Origin: ANME-2 cluster archaeon
GTDB taxonomy: Archaea > Halobacteriota > Methanosarcinia > Methanosarcinales > Methanocomedenaceae
DNA length: 57,687 nt
Assembly: GCA_014237145.1 (NCBI GenBank)
Contig: JAAXOC010000081.1
Span: forward strand, 1-57,687
Direction of reading: 5' to 3'
Shown: positions 24,566 to 33,814 of the stretch, piece after piece
Numbering within the stretch: the first letter of the stretch is position 1
How the letters are laid out: each line of letters starts with the position of its first letter
Program-made: the position numbers and the translations under genes
The notes under the pieces: model-generated
Told to the model about the DNA's origin: nothing
The model's database searches: none
Seen by the model: only the letters and a program-made list of their open reading frames with translations

Positions 24566-27500
24566 ATGGTTCATAAAAGCAGGCTTCTGTTATATGCAGT
24601 AATGGCTCTGGTTATTCAGACTGGAATCGCAAGTGCAACGACTATCACTGTTAATGATAACGGGGAAGAGGATTATACGAGCATACAGGAGGCTATTGAT
24701 GTTGCCAATAGCGGAGATACCATCCTTGTACAAAATGGAACTTATTATGAGCATTTATTATTAATTCGGGAATATAATTTAACCCTGCTTGGTGAAAATA
24801 AAGAAACCACAATCATAGACGGCAGTGGGATGGGTGGGATAATAAAATTGATTTCTGTTAATAACAGCACTATTCAAGGATTTACTGTCCAGAATGGAAC
24901 GAAACCTCCATTCACCGAGGGCTTTCCGGCAATCATAGGCTACACCCAGGAATTTCTCAAAGAGAATTACAGTTTAACATTGCTGGAAGTGGATGTAGAT
25001 GGAAAAAAAGCATGGATATCATTATCCAAAAATGGAAATGAAGTAGACAACGAAGTTATACAAATCGGTGAGATATATAACTATGGAGCATTATTGAGTT
25101 TTAAATTGGATGAAATATTATTGGGCAACTCAAAAAATTTCATCGAAATAAGCAATGTAAACCAGTTTTCTGAAATTGATAATAGTACGAAAATTGTTGA
25201 TAATGAGTCTGCATTACTCGTACCAGGACCAAGTGGTAGATTCATGCCTACTGGTGGGGGTATTAGCAGAGAACTTAAAGAGAATTATTCTTTAAATGTG
25301 ATTGATATTCAGACGGTTGGCGATCAGCGCAAGACAATGCTGTTTCTTTTAAAAAATAATTCTGTTATAGATTACGATATAATAAATGTTAGTGAGAATT
25401 ATACATATTACAAAAATGGAAATTTATTATTAAAAGCAGATATTGAGGCTGTTTTTAGTGGCGAAGGTGGAATCTATCTTGTCAAGCTGTCTCATGTGCA
25501 TCAATATTCAGAGAACAATCCCGCTGATATATTATTGAGTGATGCTGTTTATCTTTACTTCGTTGGAAATGCAAGGGAGACAGAATGGATTCTTGAACAG
25601 AATTACATATTAACTGCCATGGATATCGATATCGAAGATAAATACCGCATGGCACCACCTCCTATAACACCTGGTTCACAGCAGTTTATAGAGGCCACAA
25701 TGGACATTAAAACAAATAATTATATTCCCCAGCTTTGGCTCAGGTTAATGAAAGATGGGGCCACTATTGAAGATCAATTTGTATGTTCTGGAGATAATAT
25801 TACCTTTTATAACGGCTCGAAAATATTAGATTTGACTGTGGGAATAATATTCGACGGACGAGATGCAGACCTTGCTACTATTTTAAATATATCTCAATAT
25901 AATGAAACAGATGAAAATGACAGACTAATTCAAAATGAGTCCCATATGTACATATTCGAGTATCTGGAAAGAGATACCAGGGAGTTAGATGAGAACTACT
26001 CAATTACCTTTATGGATATTGATTCAAGCACTTATTCCAATCCGCTTGTATGGGTGAGGATGGAAAAGAACGGCATACTGGTTGATGACCAAATAATTGC
26101 TCAAAATGAGGTATACCAATTTTATAACAACAGTATCAAGATTTTCAATGCATATATAGATACCATTTTTAGCGGGAGATATCTTGACCTATTAATTCTT
26201 ACTAATATCACCCAGTACTGTGAGGAGAACGGGACACAGTTACTTGTGAACGCCAACTGGAGCATATATTCTGATAATACCGAACTGATTGAAAATCTTA
26301 ATGAGAACTCAATACTTTATGGAAACTATACTATAATTCCAGTTGATATAGATGTAGATGGAACGAAAGTCTGGATGCGATTATATAAAAATAATACAAT
26401 GGTAGATGAAATAATTCTTCAACAAGGGGAGGATTATTCATACTATCTGGACAGCGAGGAGATCATCTCCACAACGCTTGAAACTGTTTTTTTTGGTAAG
26501 TACTCTGAACTTATTAAATTAGTAGATATTTATCAATATTCAGAAGAAAATGGAACATTAATATTGTACAAGAATACTGAATTATTAGAATTACAACATT
26601 TCAGGTTTAACAATGATGAAGGGATCCATATAGGTACTTCATCATCAAATATCATTTGTAATAATAACCTTCAGGACGTTGGGCGGGGCATATCATTGGT
26701 TTTTTCAATTAATAATACGCTTATAAATAATAATATTACAGACAACAATTATGGTATACACCTAGAAGATTACAGTAATTATAACTCAATTACAGATAAC
26801 AATGTCATAAACAACTCCGAGGGTATCAAGCTTCAAAATTCTAATTACAATCATATCTATATTAACAATTTCATAAATAATAGCGATAATGGTTATTCTT
26901 ATGTATCAACTAATTTATGGAATTCAAGTGACCCTATATACTATCAATATAACGATTCTACTTTTATTAATTACATGGGCAATTACTGGAGTGATTATAC
27001 AGGTTCAGATGCAGACTATGACGGTATCGGTGACACTCCTTACAATATTAGTGCAGGAGTATGGGATATATATCCACTAATAGAGCCATGGGCTCAACCA
27101 GTTGATACCACTCCACCTACTTACTACTCAGGCAACCGCATCTGGGATGAAGACGCTGACATGTCTGATACCTACACCTGGACTCCCAAAAGTTTCAGCG
27201 GCTTCTACTATGACCTTGACAATGACATAGGAGGAGAGACCCTTACCATTGAAGACATTGACAGGTCGCTTGGCAGGGGCGACATCATATACGAGACATC
27301 CCCCATATCTATAGATTTCGAGCAGGACATCTGGAAGACCTACGAAGTCATCGGCTTCATGGCAGACCGCTACTTTGCAGGCTACACCGACGATACCAAT
27401 TTCGCTTCATCCAGCGACAGCCTGCTGGACGAGAGACAACTCAGCAAGGTCCTGATGGATACGGATAAGAAATACAATCTAAGTTCGGGTACATCCCTGG

Positions 27501-30500
27501 AACTGGAAGAAGGGTATAATTTCAGGATCGCTGAATTCAGTTCAGGCGCTGAATTCAGTTCAGGCGGCGATGCTGTGATGGTGGCATTGTTCAAGAACGA
27601 CGAAAAGGTGGTTGAAGATATAGTCGAAGAAGATGACACCTTTGTCTATGAAAAAGACATGGGAGGTGTCAGGGATATGCCTATCATTGCTATCTACTTC
27701 GATAGTGTATATGTAGGAACAGAGACCAGCACCGTTGTGATCGAGGGTATCTTCCAGATTTCTGATAAATATATCGATGTCAGTACTGGGGATGAGTTCG
27801 GCTTGATGGAGATCAAGAGCGCAGACTCAACCGGCATTGAAATGGAAAATGACAATACCGTAAGTCTGGGCAAAGGAGATGATTTCAACCTCATGGGCAA
27901 GATCAATATCATAGTAGCTGATTCAAATACACTACGTTTTGCACCCTATGTTGATATGTCAAAACCCGGCACTTATGAACTAAGGGGTATGGTAACAGAA
28001 GAAATCGAATTTGAGTGGACACCCTTCAACTTTGAGGGGCTGCTCTATGATATCGACACCGGAGAAGGTGATGAGATATTACACATCAAAAGAGATAGCT
28101 CTGGTGACCGATCAATAGGGGAAAATAACCTGTCATATATGACAAGCCCCATCTCAAAGAACTTCGAACATAACGGTGACGGATGGAATACATTCCAGTC
28201 CATCGGGTTTATGGGGTATACATATTTTGCAGGCTACGAGTCCAATTCATTTGTCTCCAGCGATAGGAGCCTCATCAAGGAAGGCAAGCTATCCAAAATA
28301 CTTATCGACGAGGATAAAAACCACACCATATATGTCGGTAACTCCCTTACGTTAGAGGAAGGATATAGTCTCAGGATCGATGAGATCAGCCGCGACGGTG
28401 GTGCGTTAATGCTTGCCCTACTGAAGGACGGGGAAGAAATTACCACTGATATCGCCGGTGAAGGAGACACCTACATCTATGAGGTAGATGTGAATGGGAC
28501 TGATATACCTATTATAGTAGCTCATATTGACAAAGTATCCGGTAGCAATGAAACGAATTCCTCACTCATATACGGTATATTCCAGATATCTGATAATTTT
28601 ACCACAGTAAAAAAAGGGGATACCCACGGTATCATGGAAGTAACATCATTTTCTTCATCTTCAATTATATTGAAAAACAAGGATAGTTTCAATCTTTCCC
28701 ATGGTGATACCATAAACATAATGGGTGATATCAAGTTCAAGGTCGCCGACGACGGCAGTGCCGTTCGTTTCTACCCATTCCGGGAGATTATAGAAGTACT
28801 GGCAATTATAACACAACCAGAAGATGGAGCATATATCAGTGGGACAATCAATATTATCGGAACGGCGAATGATACGAATTTCAAGAATTATACATTAGAA
28901 AGGAAGAACACATCAAGTGCCTGGATAGAGATAAAAAACTCAACCCAGCCTGTATCTGATGGAACACTTGCTATATGGAATACAACTAATCTGGAAGACG
29001 ATGACTACATGATCAGGTTGACTGTTGCAGATAACACATTCAATTCAAATATAACCTTAATTAATGTCACAATCGACAACACACAACCTGAAGTAAACAT
29101 TGCAGAGCCTGGAAATGGTTCAAACTTAAAATTCTTTGAGAATATGGTCCGAGTAGAAGTCAGAGATAATAACCTAAATTCTGCCCAATTGAAAGTAAAA
29201 AATGAAAAAGGTGAAACTGTAAACTCCTATAATCTAAACATCACAGATGGTGAGTTTAGTAAACGTGTAGAATTTGCACCTGATCAGTTTAACACATTAG
29301 AACTTGTTGCAGTTGACAAGGCAGAAAAGTCAAATAGTACAAATATAACAGTATTTGTCAGGAACAATTCACTGATTAACCAGACGGATGTCACAAAAGG
29401 TGTACCAGTAACAATTGACGCTCAAAATGAAATAAATACAACAATAGAATTTGTTTCAAATGTTAATACATCTAATGTAACTTTCACAGTAACCGCTATA
29501 ACAAATGAGACCCAGATAAATAATCTCAGTAATTCAGTTTTTGCTGTATATGGTGAGATGGCATTAGGAAAAATCGTTGAAATAAACGTGACCGGGCTTA
29601 ATGTCACTAATAAGTCAGAAGTTCTAAGTGTTACACTAAACCTATATTATACAACAAGCGACCTGGACCTTGATGGCGATGGCATCATAGAGACCGGAGA
29701 ACTGGATGAGAATAACTTGTACATATACTGGTATAATGATACCAGTCAAAATTGGACAAAGTTATTAAAAGACAATCCTGATTGGGTTATTGACAACGGT
29801 CAATTGAAAATATCAGGAGCGAATCCTGGTTATGTATGGGCAAAAGTAAATCATCTCAGTATGTTCGCTCTGGTAGCACTTCCAATATCTGAACCCACTG
29901 AAGATGGCAACGGCGATGGTAGCGGAGGCGGTAGCAGTGGCGGAGGAGGCGGTTCCTCTGGAGAAGATTTCTATAACATTATCCTATCAGAAACCGACAG
30001 GCAGAGCGTATTCAAGAACTCCAGCGTCTCATTTATTTTCGATCTGGAAGGCAACATAGTCAAGTATATCAATTTCACAGCCCTGAATAGCGCTGGAACA
30101 GTAGCTGCTAAAGTTGAGATACTTAACCATACCTCTTCTTTGGTGAGTGCCCCACCACCGGATGAAGTATTTAAAAACCTAAACATATGGGTCGGGAACT
30201 ACGGCTGGGCAACAGAGAAGAATGTGTTCGGTACTACTGTCAGTTTCATTATCGAGAAGTCATGGGTCACTGACAACGATATTGATGAGACCACAATCGC
30301 ACTCTATCATTACAGCGATAATAACTGGAACAAGCTAGTGACCAGAAAGATTGCTGAGGATGCCAATAGCTTGCTATTTGAAGCTGAAACGCCAGGATTC
30401 TCGCCATTTGCTGTAACAGGTAAGAAGACTATGGAAGAAACCGGAGATGAAGTTATTATTGCAGAACCTACAATAACAGCAGATAAAACCTCAGCCCCAA

Positions 30501-30595
30501 CACCAACTGAGAAGACAGGGATTCCTGGTTTCAGTCTATTTGTTGGCTTGTCGGTCTTGTTGATTGCAATGAGACTATTGCACAAAAAGAACTAA
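24566..30595 (+). CDS. Large surface protein: beta-helix, S-layer-like domains, PGF-CTERM anchor
   Basis: 2009 residues, exported and probably attached to the cell surface. Signal peptide about 1-25. A NosD-like beta-helix begins (27-112) but is split by five ~110-residue repeats (starting near 130, 236, 341, 472 and 590) of the form [LE]-x-E-N-Y-x-[LI]-x-x-x-D-I-D with KNG in the middle. The helix resumes at about 677-847 (NN-rich turns, ending in GNYWSDYTG). Two S-layer (DUF1608-like) units follow at about 853-1408, then Ig-like and threonine-rich parts. A PGF-pre-PGF domain sits at about 1799-1952 after a Gly/Ser linker. The tail GIPGFSLFVGLSVLLIAM plus basic end is the archaeosortase signal. 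Many N-x-S/T sites suggest N-glycosylation. Confidence 0.9.
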   Translation: MVHKSRLLLYAVMALVIQTGIASATTITVNDNGEEDYTSIQEAIDVANSGDTILVQNGTYYEHLLLIREYNLTLLGENKETTIIDGSGMGGIIKLISVNNSTIQGFTVQNGTKPPFTEGFPAIIGYTQEFLKENYSLTLLEVDVDGKKAWISLSKNGNEVDNEVIQIGEIYNYGALLSFKLDEILLGNSKNFIEISNVNQFSEIDNSTKIVDNESALLVPGPSGRFMPTGGGISRELKENYSLNVIDIQTVGDQRKTMLFLLKNNSVIDYDIINVSENYTYYKNGNLLLKADIEAVFSGEGGIYLVKLSHVHQYSENNPADILLSDAVYLYFVGNARETEWILEQNYILTAMDIDIEDKYRMAPPPITPGSQQFIEATMDIKTNNYIPQLWLRLMKDGATIEDQFVCSGDNITFYNGSKILDLTVGIIFDGRDADLATILNISQYNETDENDRLIQNESHMYIFEYLERDTRELDENYSITFMDIDSSTYSNPLVWVRMEKNGILVDDQIIAQNEVYQFYNNSIKIFNAYIDTIFSGRYLDLLILTNITQYCEENGTQLLVNANWSIYSDNTELIENLNENSILYGNYTIIPVDIDVDGTKVWMRLYKNNTMVDEIILQQGEDYSYYLDSEEIISTTLETVFFGKYSELIKLVDIYQYSEENGTLILYKNTELLELQHFRFNNDEGIHIGTSSSNIICNNNLQDVGRGISLVFSINNTLINNNITDNNYGIHLEDYSNYNSITDNNVINNSEGIKLQNSNYNHIYINNFINNSDNGYSYVSTNLWNSSDPIYYQYNDSTFINYMGNYWSDYTGSDADYDGIGDTPYNISAGVWDIYPLIEPWAQPVDTTPPTYYSGNRIWDEDADMSDTYTWTPKSFSGFYYDLDNDIGGETLTIEDIDRSLGRGDIIYETSPISIDFEQDIWKTYEVIGFMADRYFAGYTDDTNFASSSDSLLDERQLSKVLMDTDKKYNLSSGTSLELEEGYNFRIAEFSSGAEFSSGGDAVMVALFKNDEKVVEDIVEEDDTFVYEKDMGGVRDMPIIAIYFDSVYVGTETSTVVIEGIFQISDKYIDVSTGDEFGLMEIKSADSTGIEMENDNTVSLGKGDDFNLMGKINIIVADSNTLRFAPYVDMSKPGTYELRGMVTEEIEFEWTPFNFEGLLYDIDTGEGDEILHIKRDSSGDRSIGENNLSYMTSPISKNFEHNGDGWNTFQSIGFMGYTYFAGYESNSFVSSDRSLIKEGKLSKILIDEDKNHTIYVGNSLTLEEGYSLRIDEISRDGGALMLALLKDGEEITTDIAGEGDTYIYEVDVNGTDIPIIVAHIDKVSGSNETNSSLIYGIFQISDNFTTVKKGDTHGIMEVTSFSSSSIILKNKDSFNLSHGDTINIMGDIKFKVADDGSAVRFYPFREIIEVLAIITQPEDGAYISGTINIIGTANDTNFKNYTLERKNTSSAWIEIKNSTQPVSDGTLAIWNTTNLEDDDYMIRLTVADNTFNSNITLINVTIDNTQPEVNIAEPGNGSNLKFFENMVRVEVRDNNLNSAQLKVKNEKGETVNSYNLNITDGEFSKRVEFAPDQFNTLELVAVDKAEKSNSTNITVFVRNNSLINQTDVTKGVPVTIDAQNEINTTIEFVSNVNTSNVTFTVTAITNETQINNLSNSVFAVYGEMALGKIVEINVTGLNVTNKSEVLSVTLNLYYTTSDLDLDGDGIIETGELDENNLYIYWYNDTSQNWTKLLKDNPDWVIDNGQLKISGANPGYVWAKVNHLSMFALVALPISEPTEDGNGDGSGGGSSGGGGGSSGEDFYNIILSETDRQSVFKNSSVSFIFDLEGNIVKYINFTALNSAGTVAAKVEILNHTSSLVSAPPPDEVFKNLNIWVGNYGWATEKNVFGTTVSFIIEKSWVTDNDIDETTIALYHYSDNNWNKLVTRKIAEDANSLLFEAETPGFSPFAVTGKKTMEETGDEVIIAEPTITADKTSAPTPTEKTGIPGFSLFVGLSVLLIAMRLLHKKN

Positions 30596-30617
30596 ATAGG
30601 GCTGCATCAGCCCTATT
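30595..30617 (+). terminator. Hairpin terminator after the surface protein
   Basis: AATAGGGCTG, a 3-base loop CAT, then CAGCCCTATT form a perfect 10-bp stem overlapping the stop codon's last base and followed by TTTTG. A strong candidate transcription terminator for the 6-kb gene. Confidence 0.65.
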
Positions 30618-30776
30618 TTGAATTTATTGGATGTATATCCTAACCTTTGCTTTTTTAAGCGCATAAGTCAAGTGTCTTCAGAATCTCATTTTGTTTTTCA
30701 TAACCTTTGTAACAACAATATCTCTATTTGCTATACTTTCTATCTAATTTCACTCTGTGAATGAAATAACTGGTAC

Positions 30777-32024
30777 TTAAACACTTGTCTTGTACCTCAA
30801 AATAGCTGCCATTCCCCCGAAGGCATTCATTAACTGGGCACCCTCTTCAAAATCAGTGGAAATAAACACTATCTGCGTACTCATCTGGTCCGCAAGCGTA
30901 GAGAGTTCATCTACCACATCCACAGAACCAGTGGCCTTGGCCGCTGCACCGCATTTCTTGCATCGAGCCAGTTCAGGCAAATCTTCACCAGCTCTTCGGG
31001 TCATGGTCACAGCATCCACATCACCACACTGGGTGCACTGGGTATTAATCCGCTCCCTTCGCAGGTCCTCAGACATCAGCAGCACTTCCACAGACCCCAT
31101 CCGGAGGTTTTGCCTGACCTCTTCCTCGCCATATGCTGCCAGTCCTTTATCCCCTACAAGTTCCTTAAGGAAGCGTTCCATGTACTTCTTTTCCTTGATA
31201 ACATCCAGGTTTATCAGGGCATCAGCAGCATTGTCCACCAGTTCAAACAAACCGCTCTCGTCAGTATAAGAAACATCAAACAGGCCCAGTATTTTCTTTT
31301 CCAGTTCATGGTGCAGGAATTCACCGTCGTTGAACTCCTCCTTGGTAGGCGAAGGACCACCTATCAGCACAGCCTCCAGGTTCTTATGGTCAACTGTCAT
31401 GAATACTTTGCTGGCAGCATCACCTATCCGTTTGTAGAAATCATGGATAGCGATAAGGCGTAACTGCTGGAACCTGTGGGCACTTTGACCGCCCTTTCGC
31501 TGTTTACCCGGAACTGATGAGGTCATGTGGTCCCTGGTCTCTATATGCTTGCCCTTAAGCAGCCCGACAGTAGCCTCACGTCGGTCCAGCACCAGCAGGC
31601 CATAGGTCATTTTATCTGTCAGCATATCTTCAAGAGGTTCAAGGTAGAAAGCCGAATCGCAATGATATTTGTATGAGATAAGGGGTTCGGGCGGCTCCAC
31701 ACTAAAACTCTGCAGGTCGGTCTTGTTGCCCCCTATATCTACAGCTCCGGTGAACAGGATCACACCCCTCACGGGAGAGCGGGGGAAGTACCTTAACCTT
31801 GACATCAGGCTCTCAAGTGCACTCTGGACATTGGTCTTGGTGATTTTTGACTTGATGTTGGCTGCCTGGCCGTGTTCATCCCTGAGCTGGGCTACTACGT
31901 CAGATATTTGCTTATCCTGCGGGATGTACAGGGAAATAAGTTCTGTACCCCTGCCTTTCTTTGACCGCAGTTCTTCAAGCTGACGTTTGAATTCATATCG
32001 TTTATGAGCATCTGATTCTGCCAT
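30777..32024 (-). CDS. prf1: Peptide chain release factor aRF1
   Basis: Recognises all three stop codons in the ribosomal A site and triggers peptide release. 415 residues with the stop-reading NIKS motif (56-59) and YHCDSAF (120-126), the peptidyl-hydrolysis motif GGQ (178-180) and a C-terminal zinc-ribbon-like part (CTQCGDVD..., then CKKCGAAAK). Length and motifs are normal. GGAGAT precedes the ATG. Reading TAG as an ordinary stop is consistent with the TAG-ended genes here. Confidence 0.95.
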   Translation of the reverse strand: MAESDAHKRYEFKRQLEELRSKKGRGTELISLYIPQDKQISDVVAQLRDEHGQAANIKSKITKTNVQSALESLMSRLRYFPRSPVRGVILFTGAVDIGGNKTDLQSFSVEPPEPLISYKYHCDSAFYLEPLEDMLTDKMTYGLLVLDRREATVGLLKGKHIETRDHMTSSVPGKQRKGGQSAHRFQQLRLIAIHDFYKRIGDAASKVFMTVDHKNLEAVLIGGPSPTKEEFNDGEFLHHELEKKILGLFDVSYTDESGLFELVDNAADALINLDVIKEKKYMERFLKELVGDKGLAAYGEEEVRQNLRMGSVEVLLMSEDLRRERINTQCTQCGDVDAVTMTRRAGEDLPELARCKKCGAAAKATGSVDVVDELSTLADQMSTQIVFISTDFEEGAQLMNAFGGMAAILRYKTSV

Positions 32025-32178
32025 ATATGTTAATATCTCCTGCTAAGACAATTGTAGATACAGTGCATCGTCTATATATTTTCTTGTAAACAGGCTGTCT
32101 AAAAACTTTACAGAAAAATGTTCCCCTTACACATTATGGAGGGAAACTGATATTTGCAATAAAAACCCAGACCACTGT

Positions 32179-32508
32179 ATGGCAAGGGAATTCACACAAG
32201 AAGATATCGATATATTCAACAAGCTGGCCCCTGAACTGCAGGGTAACATCACTTCCCCGCAGGGACACCAGTACCTATTTCTTTTGCGCCCGGTATCCCA
32301 CAGGTTGGCCCGATCAGAGGAGGATTTCAAGGAGCGATTGCTGCGGCTCACAGACGACGAACTGGAATACCTGGTAGACCTGGCACTCAAGGCACAGGAG
32401 GATATCAGGGGACTGGATGAGGATATGTATACCTTTTTTGAGGTAATTGATGAAAGGGTACCCCACAGGTTAGCAGCCCTTAAGGATTTCCTTGGAATAA
32501 TGGGTTAG
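32179..32508 (+). CDS. Small conserved-type hypothetical protein
   Basis: 109 residues, charged and mostly helical (EFTQEDIDIFNKLAPELQ, then RLLRLTDDELEYLVDLALKA). Codon use resembles the surrounding core genes. It is divergent from prf1 and convergent with the YHS-FrhB gene. Function unknown; no motif was recognised. Confidence 0.6.
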   Translation: MAREFTQEDIDIFNKLAPELQGNITSPQGHQYLFLLRPVSHRLARSEEDFKERLLRLTDDELEYLVDLALKAQEDIRGLDEDMYTFFEVIDERVPHRLAALKDFLGIMG

Positions 32509-32512
32509 TTGT

Positions 32513-33670
32513 TCATTTTTCCCTGCGTATAAGACCGTATTTCTGTACCTTCTTCATTCTGGCAAGGTTCAACACCCTTACCATCTCCTTTTCTTCCAGG
32601 TCCCTGGATTCGATATAACCCATCTCCACTGCCTCATTGAATATCTCATACCCGCGTCCTGACCTTGTAAATACCGTGGTCCATCCATCAGGAGTACCTA
32701 CACCACCAAAACTGATCGCTGCATGCCTGCCGGTGAGGTCTGTGCAGTATTTACATGAAGAACTCCTGTATGGGTCCAGTTCACTAAGATCGTAAACAAA
32801 GGTCTCACCCCCTTTCCCCAGTTCGATCTTCCCACGCCATATCTTCATACTTTCAATGTCTTTCAGTTCCAAGTGCCTGGATGCCACAAACTCTTCAATA
32901 CCCTCGTGTGAGAACGTATCCATGCAGAATAGTCCCAGGGGAAGGATATTGGCACGCATGAACATATGCAGCAAACCGTAAGGGCTCTTGTCTATCTTAT
33001 AGACCGCATCAATATTGCATGGTGGTCCTACAAAAGCGATACTTCGCATACCCTGCTGTACAGCATTCATCAGGGCCTGTATGGTCATGCTGTGGGCGTA
33101 GATACTGCCTGCAGACTCCATTAATTCGTCGTGGGTGGTGGCAATAACAGGTACAGGTCTCCAGGGGTCATCTTCGGATTTTACTGTGACTATTGCACAA
33201 TCGATCAATCCCTCCTCCAGTAGATAAGCCAGCAGTGATGTGACTACTCCCCCATCCTGTCCCCTGACCCCTTTCAAGGCTGACCGGGCCGCATAAGGAT
33301 GCCTCATACTGCCAACTAGTCCCTCCTCAGTAGTAATGGTACGGGGGCACTGGTTATAGCAGATACCGCATGCCGTACAGGGACCGATCAGCTTGGGTTT
33401 CTCGCCCTCCATGATAATTGACGGGCAGCTTGCTGCACAGGCACCGCAGGCAGCACAGATTCCGGGTTTAATTATATCCTTGCGCAGCCGGCCGAAAGAT
33501 ATCTTGTGTTTATCCTTCAGACTGCGTTTGACCCTGACGATGTTCTTTCTCATGTCATCGAATTTTTTCTTGCATTCAGGGTCATGGAAATAGTAGGTTC
33601 TTCCTTCGTGACCAGAGGTATATGGAGTATCCAAAGGTACTTCCCGCTTACATATTGGATCAATGGGCAT
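32513..33670 (-). CDS. YHS-domain / F420 hydrogenase beta-subunit (FrhB-like) fusion
   Basis: 385 residues from the ATG at 33670 (MPIDPICKREVPLDTPYTSG), preceded by AAGGAAG; a longer open frame reaches 33739. A YHS metal-binding domain (CKREV...YYFHDPECKKKF) is followed by two 4Fe-4S clusters (CAACGACAASCP and CTACGICYNQCP). Then come FrhB/FdhB N- and C-terminal domains (VGPPCNIDAVYKIDKS, then SCKYCTDLTGRHAAISFGG). FrhB-type proteins exchange electrons between F420 and iron-sulfur partners. No hydrogenase or other partner gene is adjacent, so the redox partner is unknown. The added YHS domain is unusual. Confidence 0.85.
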   Translation of the reverse strand: MPIDPICKREVPLDTPYTSGHEGRTYYFHDPECKKKFDDMRKNIVRVKRSLKDKHKISFGRLRKDIIKPGICAACGACAASCPSIIMEGEKPKLIGPCTACGICYNQCPRTITTEEGLVGSMRHPYAARSALKGVRGQDGGVVTSLLAYLLEEGLIDCAIVTVKSEDDPWRPVPVIATTHDELMESAGSIYAHSMTIQALMNAVQQGMRSIAFVGPPCNIDAVYKIDKSPYGLLHMFMRANILPLGLFCMDTFSHEGIEEFVASRHLELKDIESMKIWRGKIELGKGGETFVYDLSELDPYRSSSCKYCTDLTGRHAAISFGGVGTPDGWTTVFTRSGRGYEIFNEAVEMGYIESRDLEEKEMVRVLNLARMKKVQKYGLIRREK

Positions 33671-33814
33671 ATTTGTTTCTTCCTTGATTAAATCTGCGGC
33701 AATAGGTAATATTATTAACGGTGTGGAGAGAGGGGGCATAAGTTATCATTCCACCAAGTCCCGGAGTAGCCATAGAGTAGGTATTTATCCGAATCTATTG
33801 TTTATTGAATTCCA

